Below, piece after piece: positions 23,605 through 33,328 of a stretch of DNA of 64,000 nucleotides. Position numbers and translations under genes: made by a program. The notes under the pieces are model-generated. The model searched no databases. It worked only from the letters and a program-made list of their open reading frames with translations, and had not been told where the DNA came from. Source of the DNA: Streptomyces hayashii (GTDB lineage Bacteria; Actinomycetota; Actinomycetes; Streptomycetales; Streptomycetaceae); NCBI RefSeq assembly GCF_024539815.1, contig NZ_JAHHIU010000091.1, positions 23,116 through 87,115 of the forward strand. The letters run 5' to 3'. The first letter of the stretch is position 1. Each line of letters starts with the position of its first letter.

Positions 23605-26600
23605 ATGAACCAGCCCCTTTTCGACGCCCCCGCGGATGTTCCCCGGCTGGAGGGGGCGCTGCGCGAGGCCGTGGACGGCGAGGTCCGCTTCGACGCGGGC
23701 AGCAGGGGGGCCTACGCGACCGACGGATCGAACTACCGGCAGGTGCCGATCGGCGTCGTCGTGCCCCGAACGGTCGAGGCCGGAGCGCAGGCGGTGCGGG
23801 TGTGCGCCCGCTTCGGCGCCCCGGTGCTGTCGCGAGGCGGTGGCACCAGCCTGGCCGGCCAGTCGACGAACACGGCCGTGGTGATCGACTGGAGCAAGTA
23901 CTGCCACGGACTCGTCTCGGTCGATCCCGACGCACGGACCTGCGTCGTCGAGCCGGGGATCGTCCTGGACGAGCTCAACCGGCGGCTGGCGGACCACCGG
24001 CTCCAGTTCGGGCCGAAGCCCTCGACGCACAGCCACTGCGCCCTCGGCGGCATGATCGGCAACAACTCGTGCGGCGCGTCCGCCCAGGCGTACGGCAAGA
24101 CCGTCGACAACGTGCGCCGACTGGAAGTGCTCACCTACGACGGCGCCCGGATGTGGGTCGGACCGACCTCCCCGACCGAGCGGGCGCGCATCGCCGCGGA
24201 GGGCGGCCGCCGCGCCGAGCTGTACGACGGCCTGGACCGCATCGTCGCCGAGTACCTCGCCGACATCCGGCGCGGCTACCCGAAGATCCCGCGCCGGGTC
24301 TCCGGCTACAACCTCGACTCGCTCCTGCCCGAGAACGGCTTCGACGTGGCCAGGGCCCTCGTCGGCAGCGAGGGCACGCTGGTGACCGTGCTGCGCGCCG
24401 AACTCGACCTGGTTCCGGTCCCCGCCCACCAGTCGCTGCTGGTCCTGGGGTACGACGACATCTGCGCCGCGGCGGACGACGTCACCCACCTGCTGGAGCA
24501 CTGCGACCCCGGTCAGCTGGAGGCCCTGGACGGCCGCATGGCCCAGCTGATGCGTGAGGAGGGCGCCTACCTGGAGTCGCTCAAGGCCCTTCCCGAGGGC
24601 GACAGCTGGCTGATGGTGCAGTTCGGCGGCGACAGCCAGGAGGAGGTCGACGGACAGGCGCACGCGCTGCTGCGCGCCGTCGGCCGGACCGAGAAGGACG
24701 CCACGGTCGCCTTCTCCGACGACCCCGAGCGCGAGCAGCGGATGCTCAGGGCGCGCGAGGCCGGGCTCGGCGTCACCGCGCGCCCGCCGGACGACCGGGA
24801 GACGTGGGAGGGGTGGGAGGACTCGGCCGTCCCGCCCGAACGGCTCGGCGACTACTTGCGCGACCTGAAGAAACTGTTCGAGGAGTTCGACTACGACCAC
24901 CCCTCCGTGTACGGGCACTTCGGGCAGGGATGCGTCCACACCCGGATCCCGTTCGGGCTCAAGACCGCCGAGGGCGTGGCCGTCTTCCGCCGGTTCGTGG
25001 AGCGGGCCGCCGACCTCGTCGTCTCCTACGGCGGTTCCCTGTCGGGCGAGCACGGCGACGGCCAGGCCCGCGGCGAGTTGCTCCCGCGCATGTTCGGCGA
25101 CCGGCTCGTGACCGCGTTCGGCGAGCTCAAGGCGCTGTTCGACCCCGACGACCGGATGAACCCGGGCAAGATCGTCCACCCCAACCCGGTCGACGGGCAG
25201 CTGCGCCTCGGCCCCGGCTGGCGCCCGGCCACCCCCGCGACGCACTTCGGCTTTCCCGAGGACGACCACTCCTTCGGCCGGGCCGTGATGCGCTGCGTGG
25301 GCATCGGCAACTGCCGCGGCCACACGGGCGGGGTGATGTGCCCCTCGTACCGGGCGACCAGGGAGGAGGAGCACTCCACCCGGGGCCGCGCCCGGCTGCT
25401 GTTCGAGATGCTCGACGGACACGCCGACTCGGCCGTCAAGGACGGCTGGCGCTCCACCGAGGTGCACGACGCGCTGGATCTGTGCCTGGCCTGCAAGGGC
25501 TGCAAGTCGGACTGCCCGACCGGCGTCGACATGGCCACCCTCAAGGCGGAGTTCCTCTCCCATCACTACGAGGGCCGGATGCGGCCGGCGGCGCACTACT
25601 CGATGGGCTGGCTGCCCGTCTGGGCGCGCCTGTCCCGCGTCGCCCCCTCCCTGGTCAACTCGGTGCTGCACGCGCCGGGCCTCGCCCGCGCGGGCAAGCT
25701 GCTGGCCGGCGTCGACCCGGCCCGCTCGGCGCCCGTGTTCGCCGGGGAGTCCTTCCTGCAGTGGTGGCGGGCCCGCGACCTCGACGAACCCGACCCCGCC
25801 GACCCGCGCACCGTCGTGCTGTGGCCGGACACCTTCAGCACCTACTTCCATCCCGCGATCGCGATGTCGGCCGTCCGGGTCCTGGAGGACGCCGGTTTCC
25901 GCGTCGCCGTGCCCACCCGACCGGTGTGCTGCGGCCTGACCTGGATCTCCACCGGCCAGCTGCCGCTGGCCCGGAAGGTGCTGCGCCGCACCCTCGACGT
26001 GCTGCGCCCCTACCTGGAGGCCGGCACCCCCGTCATCGGCCTCGAACCCTCCTGCACCGCCGTCTTCCGCTCCGACGCCCCCGAGCTGATGCCCGCAGAC
26101 CAGGACGTTCAGCGGCTGGCCGGGCAGGTCCGCACCTTCGCGGAACACCTCGTCCACCACGCGCCCGACGGCTGGCAGCCGCCCCGGCTGGGCCGGCGGG
26201 CGACCGTGCAGACCCACTGCCACCAGCACGCCGTCATGAAGTTCGACGCCGATCGCGAACTGATGCGCCGCGCGGGCATCGACGCCGACGTCCTCGACGA
26301 GGGCTGCTGTGGCCTGGCCGGCGACTTCGGCTTCGAACGCGGCCACCACGAGCTCTCCATGACCGTCGCCGAACAGGGCGTCCTGCCCGCCGTCCGCGAA
26401 GCGTCCCCCGACAGCCTGGTCCTCTCCGACGGCTTCAGCTGCCGGACCCAGATCGAACAGGGCGGGACCGGACGGCGAGCCCTGCACCTCGCCGAGGCCC
26501 TGGCGCTCGGTCTGGACGGTCCCCTGCCCGGCGAACACCCCGAGCACGCGGCCCGGCGCCCGGCACGCCCCTCCCGGACGGTCCGGTGGGCGACCACCGC

Positions 26601-26676
26601 GGCCGCCGCCGTCACCGCGACCGCCGCGGCCGCGGCAGCCGGCAGAAGGGCCCTGCGCACGCCGCGCCGCCCGTAG
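23605..26676 (+). CDS. FAD-linked oxidase fused to Fe-S / CCG-domain reductase (D-lactate-dehydrogenase-like)
   Basis: This 1,023-residue fusion has three parts. Residues 1-470 form a PCMH-type FAD domain (SRGGGTSLAGQSTNTAVV, GGMIGNNSCGASA, GSEGTLV, HFGQGCVHTRIP, GEHGDGQARGE). Residues about 555-640 have two ferredoxin-type motifs (CVGIGNCRG with MCPSYR, and CLACKGCKSDCPTG). Residues about 730-960 have CCG-type cysteine motifs (VCCGLTW, GLEPSCTAV, HCHQHA, GCCGLAGDFG). It resembles YdiJ/GlcD-GlcF fusions that oxidise 2-hydroxyacids and pass electrons to quinone. The last 40 residues are an Ala-rich hydrophobic run ending GRRALRTPRRP, possibly a membrane anchor. ATG 23605 follows GGGAAGG. Confidence 0.87.
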   Translation: MNQPLFDAPADVPRLEGALREAVDGEVRFDAGSRGAYATDGSNYRQVPIGVVVPRTVEAGAQAVRVCARFGAPVLSRGGGTSLAGQSTNTAVVIDWSKYCHGLVSVDPDARTCVVEPGIVLDELNRRLADHRLQFGPKPSTHSHCALGGMIGNNSCGASAQAYGKTVDNVRRLEVLTYDGARMWVGPTSPTERARIAAEGGRRAELYDGLDRIVAEYLADIRRGYPKIPRRVSGYNLDSLLPENGFDVARALVGSEGTLVTVLRAELDLVPVPAHQSLLVLGYDDICAAADDVTHLLEHCDPGQLEALDGRMAQLMREEGAYLESLKALPEGDSWLMVQFGGDSQEEVDGQAHALLRAVGRTEKDATVAFSDDPEREQRMLRAREAGLGVTARPPDDRETWEGWEDSAVPPERLGDYLRDLKKLFEEFDYDHPSVYGHFGQGCVHTRIPFGLKTAEGVAVFRRFVERAADLVVSYGGSLSGEHGDGQARGELLPRMFGDRLVTAFGELKALFDPDDRMNPGKIVHPNPVDGQLRLGPGWRPATPATHFGFPEDDHSFGRAVMRCVGIGNCRGHTGGVMCPSYRATREEEHSTRGRARLLFEMLDGHADSAVKDGWRSTEVHDALDLCLACKGCKSDCPTGVDMATLKAEFLSHHYEGRMRPAAHYSMGWLPVWARLSRVAPSLVNSVLHAPGLARAGKLLAGVDPARSAPVFAGESFLQWWRARDLDEPDPADPRTVVLWPDTFSTYFHPAIAMSAVRVLEDAGFRVAVPTRPVCCGLTWISTGQLPLARKVLRRTLDVLRPYLEAGTPVIGLEPSCTAVFRSDAPELMPADQDVQRLAGQVRTFAEHLVHHAPDGWQPPRLGRRATVQTHCHQHAVMKFDADRELMRRAGIDADVLDEGCCGLAGDFGFERGHHELSMTVAEQGVLPAVREASPDSLVLSDGFSCRTQIEQGGTGRRALHLAEALALGLDGPLPGEHPEHAARRPARPSRTVRWATTAAAAVTATAAAAAAGRRALRTPRRP

Positions 26677-26712
26677 TCATCCGTCGCACGTCCACCGGAA
26701 AGGTTCTGGAAC

Positions 26713-28536
26713 ATGTCGAAGAAGGTCTCCGACCACATCCTCGAACGGCTGCGTGAATGGGGGGTGGAGCACGTCTTCGCCTACCCCGGCGACGGCATCA
26801 ACGGCCTGCTCGCCGCCTGGGGGAGGGCGCAGGACGCCCCACGCTTCATCCAGGCCCGCCACGAGGAGATGGCCGCCTTCGAAGCCGTCGGCTACGCCAA
26901 GTTCTCCGGCAGGGTCGGCGTGTGCGCGGCCACCTCGGGGCCCGGCGCGATCCACCTGCTGAACGGGCTGTACGACGCGAAGCTGGACCACGTGCCCGTC
27001 GTCGCGATCGTGGGGCAGACCAACCGCAGCGCCATGGGCGGCTCCTACCAGCAGGAGGTCGACCTGGTCAGCCTGTACAAGGACGTCGCCTCCGACTTCT
27101 GCGAGATGGTCACCGTCCCCGAACAACTGCCCAACGTGCTGGACCGGGCCATGCGCACGGCCATGGCCCGCCGGTCGGTCACCGCCGTGATCGTGCCGGC
27201 CGACGTCCAGGAACTCGACTACACGCCCCCCGGGCACGCCTTCAAGATGGTGCCCTCCAGCCTGGGCATGGCGCAGTACGCGCCGGTGCCGGCCGACGCG
27301 GATCTCGCGCGGGCCGCCGAGGTGCTGAACGCCGGCGAGAAGGTCGCGGTCCTGATCGGGCAGGGCGCGCGCGGGGCCCGTCAGGAGGTCATGGCCCTCG
27401 CCGACCGGCTCGGCGCGGGCGTGGCCAAGGCACTGCTCGGCAAGGACGCCCTCGACGACGACCTGCCGTACGTCACGGGCTCCATCGGCCTGCTGGGCAC
27501 CCGGCCGTCGTACGAGCTGATGACCGGCTGCGACACCCTCCTGGTCATCGGGTCCTCGTTCCCCTACACCCAGTTCCTGCCGGAGTTCGGGCAGGCCAGG
27601 GCGGTGCAGATCGACATCGACCCGCACATGGTGGGCCTGCGCTACCCGTTCGAGGTCAACCTGGTCGGCGACGCCCGCGAGACGCTGACCCGACTGCTGC
27701 CACTGCTCGACGCGGCGAAGAACACCGAGTGGCGCGAGAAGGTCGAGAAGGACACCGCCCGCTGGCAGGAGGTCATGCAGCGCCGCGCCGCGGTCGACGC
27801 GGACCCCGTCAACCCCGAGTACGTCGTCCACGCGCTGAACGACCTGCTGCCCGAGAACGTGATCCTCTCCGCCGACTCCGGGTCGGCCGCCAACTGGTAC
27901 GCCCGGCACCTGCGGCTGCGCGGAGCGATGCGCGGCTCGCTGTCCGGCACCCTCGCCACCATGGGCCCCGGCGTGCCCTACGCGATCGGCGCGAAGTTCG
28001 CGCACGGGGACCGCCCGGCCATCGCCCTCGTCGGAGACGGCGCGATGCAGATGAACGGTCTGGCGGAGCTGATCACGATCGCCAAGTACTACCGGGAGTG
28101 GGAGGACCCGCGGCTGGTGGTGGCGGTGCTGAACAACCGGGACCTCAACCAGGTCACCTGGGAGATGCGCGCCATGGAGGGCGCCCCGCAGTTCGAGGCC
28201 TCGCAGTCCATCCCCGACGTCGCCTACGCGGACGTGGCCCGGCTGTTCGGCCTGGAGGGCGTCCGGGTCGAGAAGCCGGGCGACGTGGTGGGCGCCTGGC
28301 AGACCGCGCTGGCCGCCGACCGGCCCTGCGTGCTGGACTTCGTGACCGATCCGGCCGTGCCGCCCATCCCGCCGCACGCGACCCTCGACCAGATCGAGGC
28401 CGCCGCGATGTCCGTCCTCAAGGGCGACAGCGACCGCGCGGACATGGTCCGCCAGGGCTTCAAGGCCAAGGTGCAGGAGTTCCTGCCCGGTCACCGCCGA
28501 CGCGAGGACCGCCCCGGCGCGCAGGACGACACATGA
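26713..28536 (+). CDS. Thiamine-diphosphate enzyme, pyruvate-oxidase / acetolactate-synthase-like
   Basis: The protein has 607 residues with the three POX/ALS domains. The Pyr domain has HVFAYPGDGINGL, the catalytic Glu in ARHEEMAAFEAVGYAKF and TSGPGAIHLLNGLYDAKLDHVPVVAI. The middle Rossmann domain is at about 190-340. The PP domain has the metal/TPP motif GDGAMQMNGLAELITIAKYY ending LNNRDLNQV. It best resembles PoxB-type pyruvate oxidases, which decarboxylate pyruvate to acetate. The gene lies 36 bases after the FAD/Fe-S dehydrogenase and its stop overlaps the next start. An oxalyl-CoA or acetolactate role cannot be excluded. Confidence 0.85.
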   Translation: MSKKVSDHILERLREWGVEHVFAYPGDGINGLLAAWGRAQDAPRFIQARHEEMAAFEAVGYAKFSGRVGVCAATSGPGAIHLLNGLYDAKLDHVPVVAIVGQTNRSAMGGSYQQEVDLVSLYKDVASDFCEMVTVPEQLPNVLDRAMRTAMARRSVTAVIVPADVQELDYTPPGHAFKMVPSSLGMAQYAPVPADADLARAAEVLNAGEKVAVLIGQGARGARQEVMALADRLGAGVAKALLGKDALDDDLPYVTGSIGLLGTRPSYELMTGCDTLLVIGSSFPYTQFLPEFGQARAVQIDIDPHMVGLRYPFEVNLVGDARETLTRLLPLLDAAKNTEWREKVEKDTARWQEVMQRRAAVDADPVNPEYVVHALNDLLPENVILSADSGSAANWYARHLRLRGAMRGSLSGTLATMGPGVPYAIGAKFAHGDRPAIALVGDGAMQMNGLAELITIAKYYREWEDPRLVVAVLNNRDLNQVTWEMRAMEGAPQFEASQSIPDVAYADVARLFGLEGVRVEKPGDVVGAWQTALAADRPCVLDFVTDPAVPPIPPHATLDQIEAAAMSVLKGDSDRADMVRQGFKAKVQEFLPGHRRREDRPGAQDDT

Positions 28537-29642
28537 GCGACGCACCCGTGGTGGCAGCGGTGGACACGGCCGTCTTCACCGTGCCCACCGACGCGCCCGA
28601 AGCGGACGGCACCCTCAGCTGGGACAGCACCACGCTCGTCCTGGCCACCGTCCGCAGCGGGGACGTCACCGGCCTCGGCTACACCTACGCGCCCGCCGCC
28701 ACCGCCCGCGTCATCGACGACCTGCTCGCCGACGTGGTCGCCGGCTGTCCCGCATGGGACGTGCCGGGCATGAACGACGCCATGCAGCGCGCGGTGCGCA
28801 ACGCCGGGCTGCCGGGGGTCGCCGCCCAGGCGATCGCCGCGGTGGACATCGCGCTGTGGGACCTGAAGGCCCGCCTGCTCGGTGTGCCCCTCGTCCGTCT
28901 GCTGGGCGCGGCGCGCCACGAGGTGCCCGTCTACGGCAGCGGCGGCTTCACCACCTACGACGACGGCCGGACGGAGCGTCAACTGCGCGGCTGGGTCGAG
29001 GAGGACGGCATCCCCCGCGTCAAGATCAAGATCGCGCAGTCATGGGGGAGCGAGGAGGAACGCGACCGGCGGCGCGTCGCCAGGGCACGCGCCGTCATCG
29101 GCGACGCCACCGCCCTGTACGTCGACGCCAACGGCGGCTACACGGCCAAGCAGGCCGTGCGCGTGGGCGAAGCGCTCGCCGACGAGGGCGTGACCTGGTT
29201 CGAGGAGCCCGTCTCCTCCGACCACCTGACCGACCTCGCCGCCGTCCGCCGCCGGACGACCCTCGACGTGGCGGCCGGCGAGTACGGCTACACCCTGCCC
29301 TACTTCGCGCACATGATCGCCGCGGACGCCGTGGACTGCCTGCAGGCCGACGTCACGCGCTGCGGCGGCATCACCGTCTGGCTGCGCGCCGCCGCGCTCG
29401 CCGAGGCCCACGGCCTGCAGGTCTCCGGCCACTGCGCCCCGCACGCCCACGCGCACGCCGCGGCCGCCGTGCCCAACCTGCGGCACCTGGAGTGGTTCCA
29501 CGACCACGTCCGCATCGAGCGGCTCCTCTTCGACGGCGTGCTCGCCCCGGACGGCGGCGTCGTCGTCCCGGGAGCCGACGGCAGACCCGGCCTCGGCCTC
29601 ACGCTCGACGCCGAGCGGGCCCGCCCCTACCGAGTGGGCTGA
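28533..29642 (+). CDS. Enolase-superfamily sugar-acid dehydratase/racemase (mandelate racemase group)
   Basis: This 369-residue protein has the capping domain at the N-terminus and a barrel with VKIKIAQ (catalytic Lys of KxK), the metal ligands in YVDANGGY, WFEEP and GEYGYT, and GHCAPHAHAHAA near the end in place of the usual His-Asp pair. It should abstract the alpha proton of a carboxylate; racemase, dehydratase and muconate-lactonising functions are all possible. ATG 28533 overlaps the TPP-enzyme stop (ATGA), so the two are coupled and perhaps act in sequence, with the dehydratase product feeding a 2-oxoacid pool. Confidence 0.83.
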   Translation: MSDAPVVAAVDTAVFTVPTDAPEADGTLSWDSTTLVLATVRSGDVTGLGYTYAPAATARVIDDLLADVVAGCPAWDVPGMNDAMQRAVRNAGLPGVAAQAIAAVDIALWDLKARLLGVPLVRLLGAARHEVPVYGSGGFTTYDDGRTERQLRGWVEEDGIPRVKIKIAQSWGSEEERDRRRVARARAVIGDATALYVDANGGYTAKQAVRVGEALADEGVTWFEEPVSSDHLTDLAAVRRRTTLDVAAGEYGYTLPYFAHMIAADAVDCLQADVTRCGGITVWLRAAALAEAHGLQVSGHCAPHAHAHAAAAVPNLRHLEWFHDHVRIERLLFDGVLAPDGGVVVPGADGRPGLGLTLDAERARPYRVG

Positions 29643-29687
29643 GAGGCGAAGACCGGGCAGGCCACCGAGCAGGAGGAAGCACCACCC

Positions 29688-31463
29688 ATGAGCACCATGT
29701 CGTTCCCCGCCCACGCGCTGCACGACTACGCCCTGCTCGCCGACGGCGAGCGCGGCGCCCTGATCGGGCCCGACGGGGCCGTCGACTGGCTGTGCGCGCC
29801 CACCTGGCACGACGACGCCGTCTTCGCCTCCCTGATCGGCGGCCGGGGCACGTACGCCGTCACCCCGCGCGGGCGATACGTCTCCGGCGGCTACTACGAG
29901 GAGGGCTCGCTGATCTGGCGCAGCCGCTGGGTCACCACCGAAGGCGTCGTCGAATGCCGCGAGGCCCTCGCCTTCCCCGGCGAGCCGGGCCGGCTGGTCC
30001 TGCTGCGCCGACTGATCGCCGTCGACGGCCCGGCCGACGTCCGCGTCGTCCTGGACCCGCACGCCGACTACGGCCGCGCACCGGCCGGCTCCCCGCGTCG
30101 GAGCGAGGACGGGGTGTGGCGCCTCGACTCCGGCCGGGACCACCTGCGCTGGCAGGGCGCTCCCGCCGCCACGGCCCGCACGGAGGGCCTGACCGCCGAC
30201 CTGCACCTCGATCCCGGCGCCACGCACGACCTGGTCCTGGAGTGCTCCACCACCGCGCTGCCCGACCGGCTCCCGGTGGCCGCACAGGCGTGGGCGGCCA
30301 CCGAGCGGGCCTGGCGCGAGGCCGTGCCACCGCTGACGCACACCGTCGCCGCCGGGGACGCCCGGCGCGCCTACGCCGTCCTGCGCGGTGTGACCAGTCA
30401 CGGCGGCGGCATGGTCGCCGCGGCCACCACCAGCCTTCCCGAACGCGCCGAGGCCGGCCGCAACTACGACTACCGGTACGTCTGGATCCGCGACCAGAGT
30501 TACGCCGGTCAGGCCGCGGCCGCCGCCGGGGCGCCCGACCTGCTCGACGCGGCCGTGCGATTCGTCAGCGAGCGGCTGATCGCCGACGGCCCGCGCCTGG
30601 CCCCCGCCTACACCGTGCACGGCGACCCGGTGCCGGAGCAGCAGGACCTCGACCTGCCCGGATATCCGGGCGGTTTCAGCCGCGTCGGCAACCACGTCTC
30701 GCAACAGTTCCAGTTGGACTGCTTCGGTGAGGCGCTGCTGCTGTTCGCCGCCGCCCAGCGCGCGGACCGCCTGGACGGCGACGGCTGGAAGGCCGCCGAG
30801 CTGGCGGTGCGGGCCATCGCCGAACGCGGACACCGACCGGACGCCGGGATCTGGGAGTTGGAGCCACGCCGGTGGGCTCACAGCCGTCTCGCCTGTGTCG
30901 CCGGGCTGCGCGCCCTGGCCGACGCGGCGCCCCGCCATCCCCTCGCCGACACCTGCACCCGTCTCGCCGACGCCGTGCTCGCCGCCGTGTCGGGCGACTG
31001 CGTGCACCCCGACGGCCACTGGCAGCGCGCCCCCGACGACCCCTCGGTCGACGCCGCCCTGCTGCTGCCCGCCGTGCGAGGCGCCCTGCCGCCCGACGAC
31101 GCGCGCACCCTCGCCACCCTCGCAGCCTGTCGCGACCGGCTGGCCCGGGACCACTTCGTCTACCGCTTCCGTCACGACGACCGCCCCCTGGAGGAGGCCG
31201 AAGGAGCCTTCCTGCTGTGCGGCTTCGTCATGGCGCTGGCCGAACACCGGCAAGGCCGCACGACCGAGGCGTTCCGCCGGTTCGAACGCAACCGCGGCGC
31301 CTGCGGAGCGTCCGGTCTGTACGCCGAGGAGTTCGACATCGCCCAGCGCCGGCTGCGCGGCAACCTCCCGCAGGCGTTCGTGCACGCCCTGCTGCTGGAG
31401 ACCGCCGTCCGTCTCGCCCAGGATCCCGAACCACGCGGCGCACGCCGCTCGCAGAGGAGCTGA
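29688..31463 (+). CDS. Glycoside hydrolase family 15 (glucoamylase/trehalase-like)
   Basis: The protein has 591 residues. The N-terminal beta-sandwich starts LHDYALLADGERGALIGPDGAVDWLCAP, which is typical of actinobacterial GH15. The alpha/alpha toroid has NYDYRYVWIRDQSYAG with the catalytic region, GYPGGFSRVGNHVSQQFQLDCFGE, and the late SGLYAEEFD with the second acid. There is no signal peptide, so it is cytoplasmic. In Streptomyces such proteins include trehalases and alpha-glucan hydrolases. AGGAGGAAG precedes ATG 29688. It lies between enolase-superfamily and SDR genes in a tightly packed run. Confidence 0.87.
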   Translation: MSTMSFPAHALHDYALLADGERGALIGPDGAVDWLCAPTWHDDAVFASLIGGRGTYAVTPRGRYVSGGYYEEGSLIWRSRWVTTEGVVECREALAFPGEPGRLVLLRRLIAVDGPADVRVVLDPHADYGRAPAGSPRRSEDGVWRLDSGRDHLRWQGAPAATARTEGLTADLHLDPGATHDLVLECSTTALPDRLPVAAQAWAATERAWREAVPPLTHTVAAGDARRAYAVLRGVTSHGGGMVAAATTSLPERAEAGRNYDYRYVWIRDQSYAGQAAAAAGAPDLLDAAVRFVSERLIADGPRLAPAYTVHGDPVPEQQDLDLPGYPGGFSRVGNHVSQQFQLDCFGEALLLFAAAQRADRLDGDGWKAAELAVRAIAERGHRPDAGIWELEPRRWAHSRLACVAGLRALADAAPRHPLADTCTRLADAVLAAVSGDCVHPDGHWQRAPDDPSVDAALLLPAVRGALPPDDARTLATLAACRDRLARDHFVYRFRHDDRPLEEAEGAFLLCGFVMALAEHRQGRTTEAFRRFERNRGACGASGLYAEEFDIAQRRLRGNLPQAFVHALLLETAVRLAQDPEPRGARRSQRS

Positions 31464-31465
31464 CC

Positions 31466-32476
31466 ATGCCCCAGACCGTCGTCATCACCGGAGCCAGCGC
31501 CGGCATCGGCCGCGCCACCGCCCGCCTGTACGGCGAGCGCGGCGCCGACGTCGTGCTGATCGCCCGCGGCCGGGCCGGGCTGGAGGCCGCCGCGAAGGAG
31601 GTCGAGTCCCTCGGCGGGCGCTGTCTCGTCCAGATCGCCGACACGGCCGACGCCCGCCAGGTCGAGGCGGCCGCAGACGCCGCCGAAGAGACCTTCGGGC
31701 CCATCGACGTCTGGATCAACTGCGCCTTCACCAGCGTCTTCGCCCCCTTCGACGAGATCACCGCCGAGGAGTACGACCGGGTCACCCAGGTGACCTACCT
31801 CGGCTTCGTCAACGGCACCCGCAGCGCGCTGAAGCGGATGCTGCCCCGCGACCGCGGCACCGTGGTGCAGGTGGGCTCCACGCTCGGGGAACGGGCCATC
31901 CCGTTGCAGTCGGCGTACTGCGGGGCCAAGCACGCCATCAACGGCTTCACCTCGTCGCTGCGCACCGAGCTGCTGCACCGCGGCAGCAAGGTCCATGTCA
32001 CGATCGCGCAGATGCCCGCCGTCAACACCCCGCAGTTCTCCTGGGTGCGCACGCGACTGCCCCGGCACCCGCAGCCGGTCCCGCCCATCTACCAGCCGGA
32101 GGTGGCCGCCCGGGGCGTGCTGCACGCCGCCGACCACCCCCGCCGCAAGCAGTACTACGTCGGCGCGACCACCGTGGCGACGATCCTGGCCAACCGACTG
32201 GCGCCCGCGGTGCTCGACCGCTACCTGGCCCGCACGGGCTTCGGCTCCCAGCAGAGCGACAAGCGGCCGCCGAGCCACGAGAACAACCTCTTCGAACCGG
32301 TCGACGGGCGGGAGGGCGACGACCACGGCGCGCACGGCGTCTTCGACCACATGGCGCACGGCCGGTCCTTCGAGACGACCCTGTCCCGCCACCCCGCCGT
32401 CGTCGCCTCGGCTCTCGCCGCCGGCGTCGCCGTCGCGGCGAGGGGCCTGTCCGCCCGGCGCGGCCGCACCACATGA
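31466..32476 (+). CDS. Short-chain dehydrogenase/reductase with extended C-terminal tail
   Basis: The protein has 336 residues. The cofactor loop is TGASAGIGRATA, the Asn helix has DVWINCAF, and the catalytic Ser and Tyr-x3-Lys are in VGSTLGERAIPLQSAYCGAKHA. The Arg after ADVVLIAR suggests NADP(H). After the classic 250 residues a polar His/Asp-rich section is followed by an Ala/Val-rich hydrophobic segment and a basic end (LSARRGRTT), like the tail of the FAD/Fe-S protein at 23.6 kb. The start is 2 bases after the GH15 stop. The substrate is unknown. Confidence 0.86.
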   Translation: MPQTVVITGASAGIGRATARLYGERGADVVLIARGRAGLEAAAKEVESLGGRCLVQIADTADARQVEAAADAAEETFGPIDVWINCAFTSVFAPFDEITAEEYDRVTQVTYLGFVNGTRSALKRMLPRDRGTVVQVGSTLGERAIPLQSAYCGAKHAINGFTSSLRTELLHRGSKVHVTIAQMPAVNTPQFSWVRTRLPRHPQPVPPIYQPEVAARGVLHAADHPRRKQYYVGATTVATILANRLAPAVLDRYLARTGFGSQQSDKRPPSHENNLFEPVDGREGDDHGAHGVFDHMAHGRSFETTLSRHPAVVASALAAGVAVAARGLSARRGRTT

Positions 32477-32513
32477 CCCCCACCCGGAGGACGGTGAGCG
32501 GACAGGAGCGCGC

Positions 32514-33059
32514 ATGACGGGACACGACAGGACACGGGGCAAGGAACCACCGCACGGCGACGAACCGGTTCAGCACGAGCTGGACCGTGAAGCGGAGGAG
32601 TTGAGCGCCGTCGTGATGGCCGCCTCCCGGCTGTTCGTGGCCATCTCCGCCCGCGCGCTCGCCACGGCCGCCGAGACGCTCACGCTCCCCCAACTACGGG
32701 CGCTGGTCGTCCTGGACACCTGCGGACCGGTCAAGCTCACCGCCCTGGCCTCCACCCTCGACGTCAACCCGTCCACCGCCCTGCGCATGGCGGAGCGCCT
32801 CGCGGCGATCGACCTGGTCGACCGCAGGGCCAACCCCGCCAACCGGCGCGAGGTCCTGCTGAACCTGACGGAGGCCGGCCATGAGCTGGTGACCACGGTG
32901 CTCGCCCGGCGCAGAGCCGAGATACGCACGCTGGTCGAGCGGCTGCCGCCCGGGGAGCGCGCGGCGCTGGTGCCCGCCCTGAGGGCGCTGACGACGGCCG
33001 CCGGTGAGATGGCGGTGGACGCCGTCCCCGACCCGCGGGCGGTGCCCGACGTCGTCTGA
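32514..33059 (+). CDS. MarR family transcriptional regulator
   Basis: This 181-residue protein has a central winged helix: LPQLRALVVLDTCGPVKLTALASTLDVNPSTALRMAERLAAIDLVDRR with the wing NPANRREVLLNLTEAG, flanked by long dimerisation helices. The 35-residue N-terminal extension is charged. GGACAGGAG precedes ATG 32514. It is the last gene of the packed run that starts at 23.6 kb and is a natural candidate for controlling it; no cognate site was identified. Confidence 0.88.
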   Translation: MTGHDRTRGKEPPHGDEPVQHELDREAEELSAVVMAASRLFVAISARALATAAETLTLPQLRALVVLDTCGPVKLTALASTLDVNPSTALRMAERLAAIDLVDRRANPANRREVLLNLTEAGHELVTTVLARRRAEIRTLVERLPPGERAALVPALRALTTAAGEMAVDAVPDPRAVPDVV

Positions 33060-33328
33060 TCCGCGAATCCGCGAGGGCACGCCGGCCTCGTCAGGGCCGG
33101 GGAGCGGGACCGCGGGCGGGGGAGGGCTCGGGGCAGCGGGCGGGCGGCCGCTGCGCCGGACGCTCCGGCGAGAGGCCCCAACCCGTCCGCCACCGGAGTG
33201 AAGTGTCCGACCGGCGTGAGGTCGTCCGTGCCCGCGTGGCAGGTATCGGTGCTGGGCGGCCGAGTCGGCGAAGTGCCCGACGAAACCGGTCGCCCGGCGG
33301 CCTCGGAGCGTCAAGGAGTGGAGAACGC

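Noticed and set aside
23431..26547. Long leftward frame antisense to the FAD/Fe-S dehydrogenase
   Set aside because: The opposite strand encodes all FAD and Fe-S motifs; this is a composition shadow.
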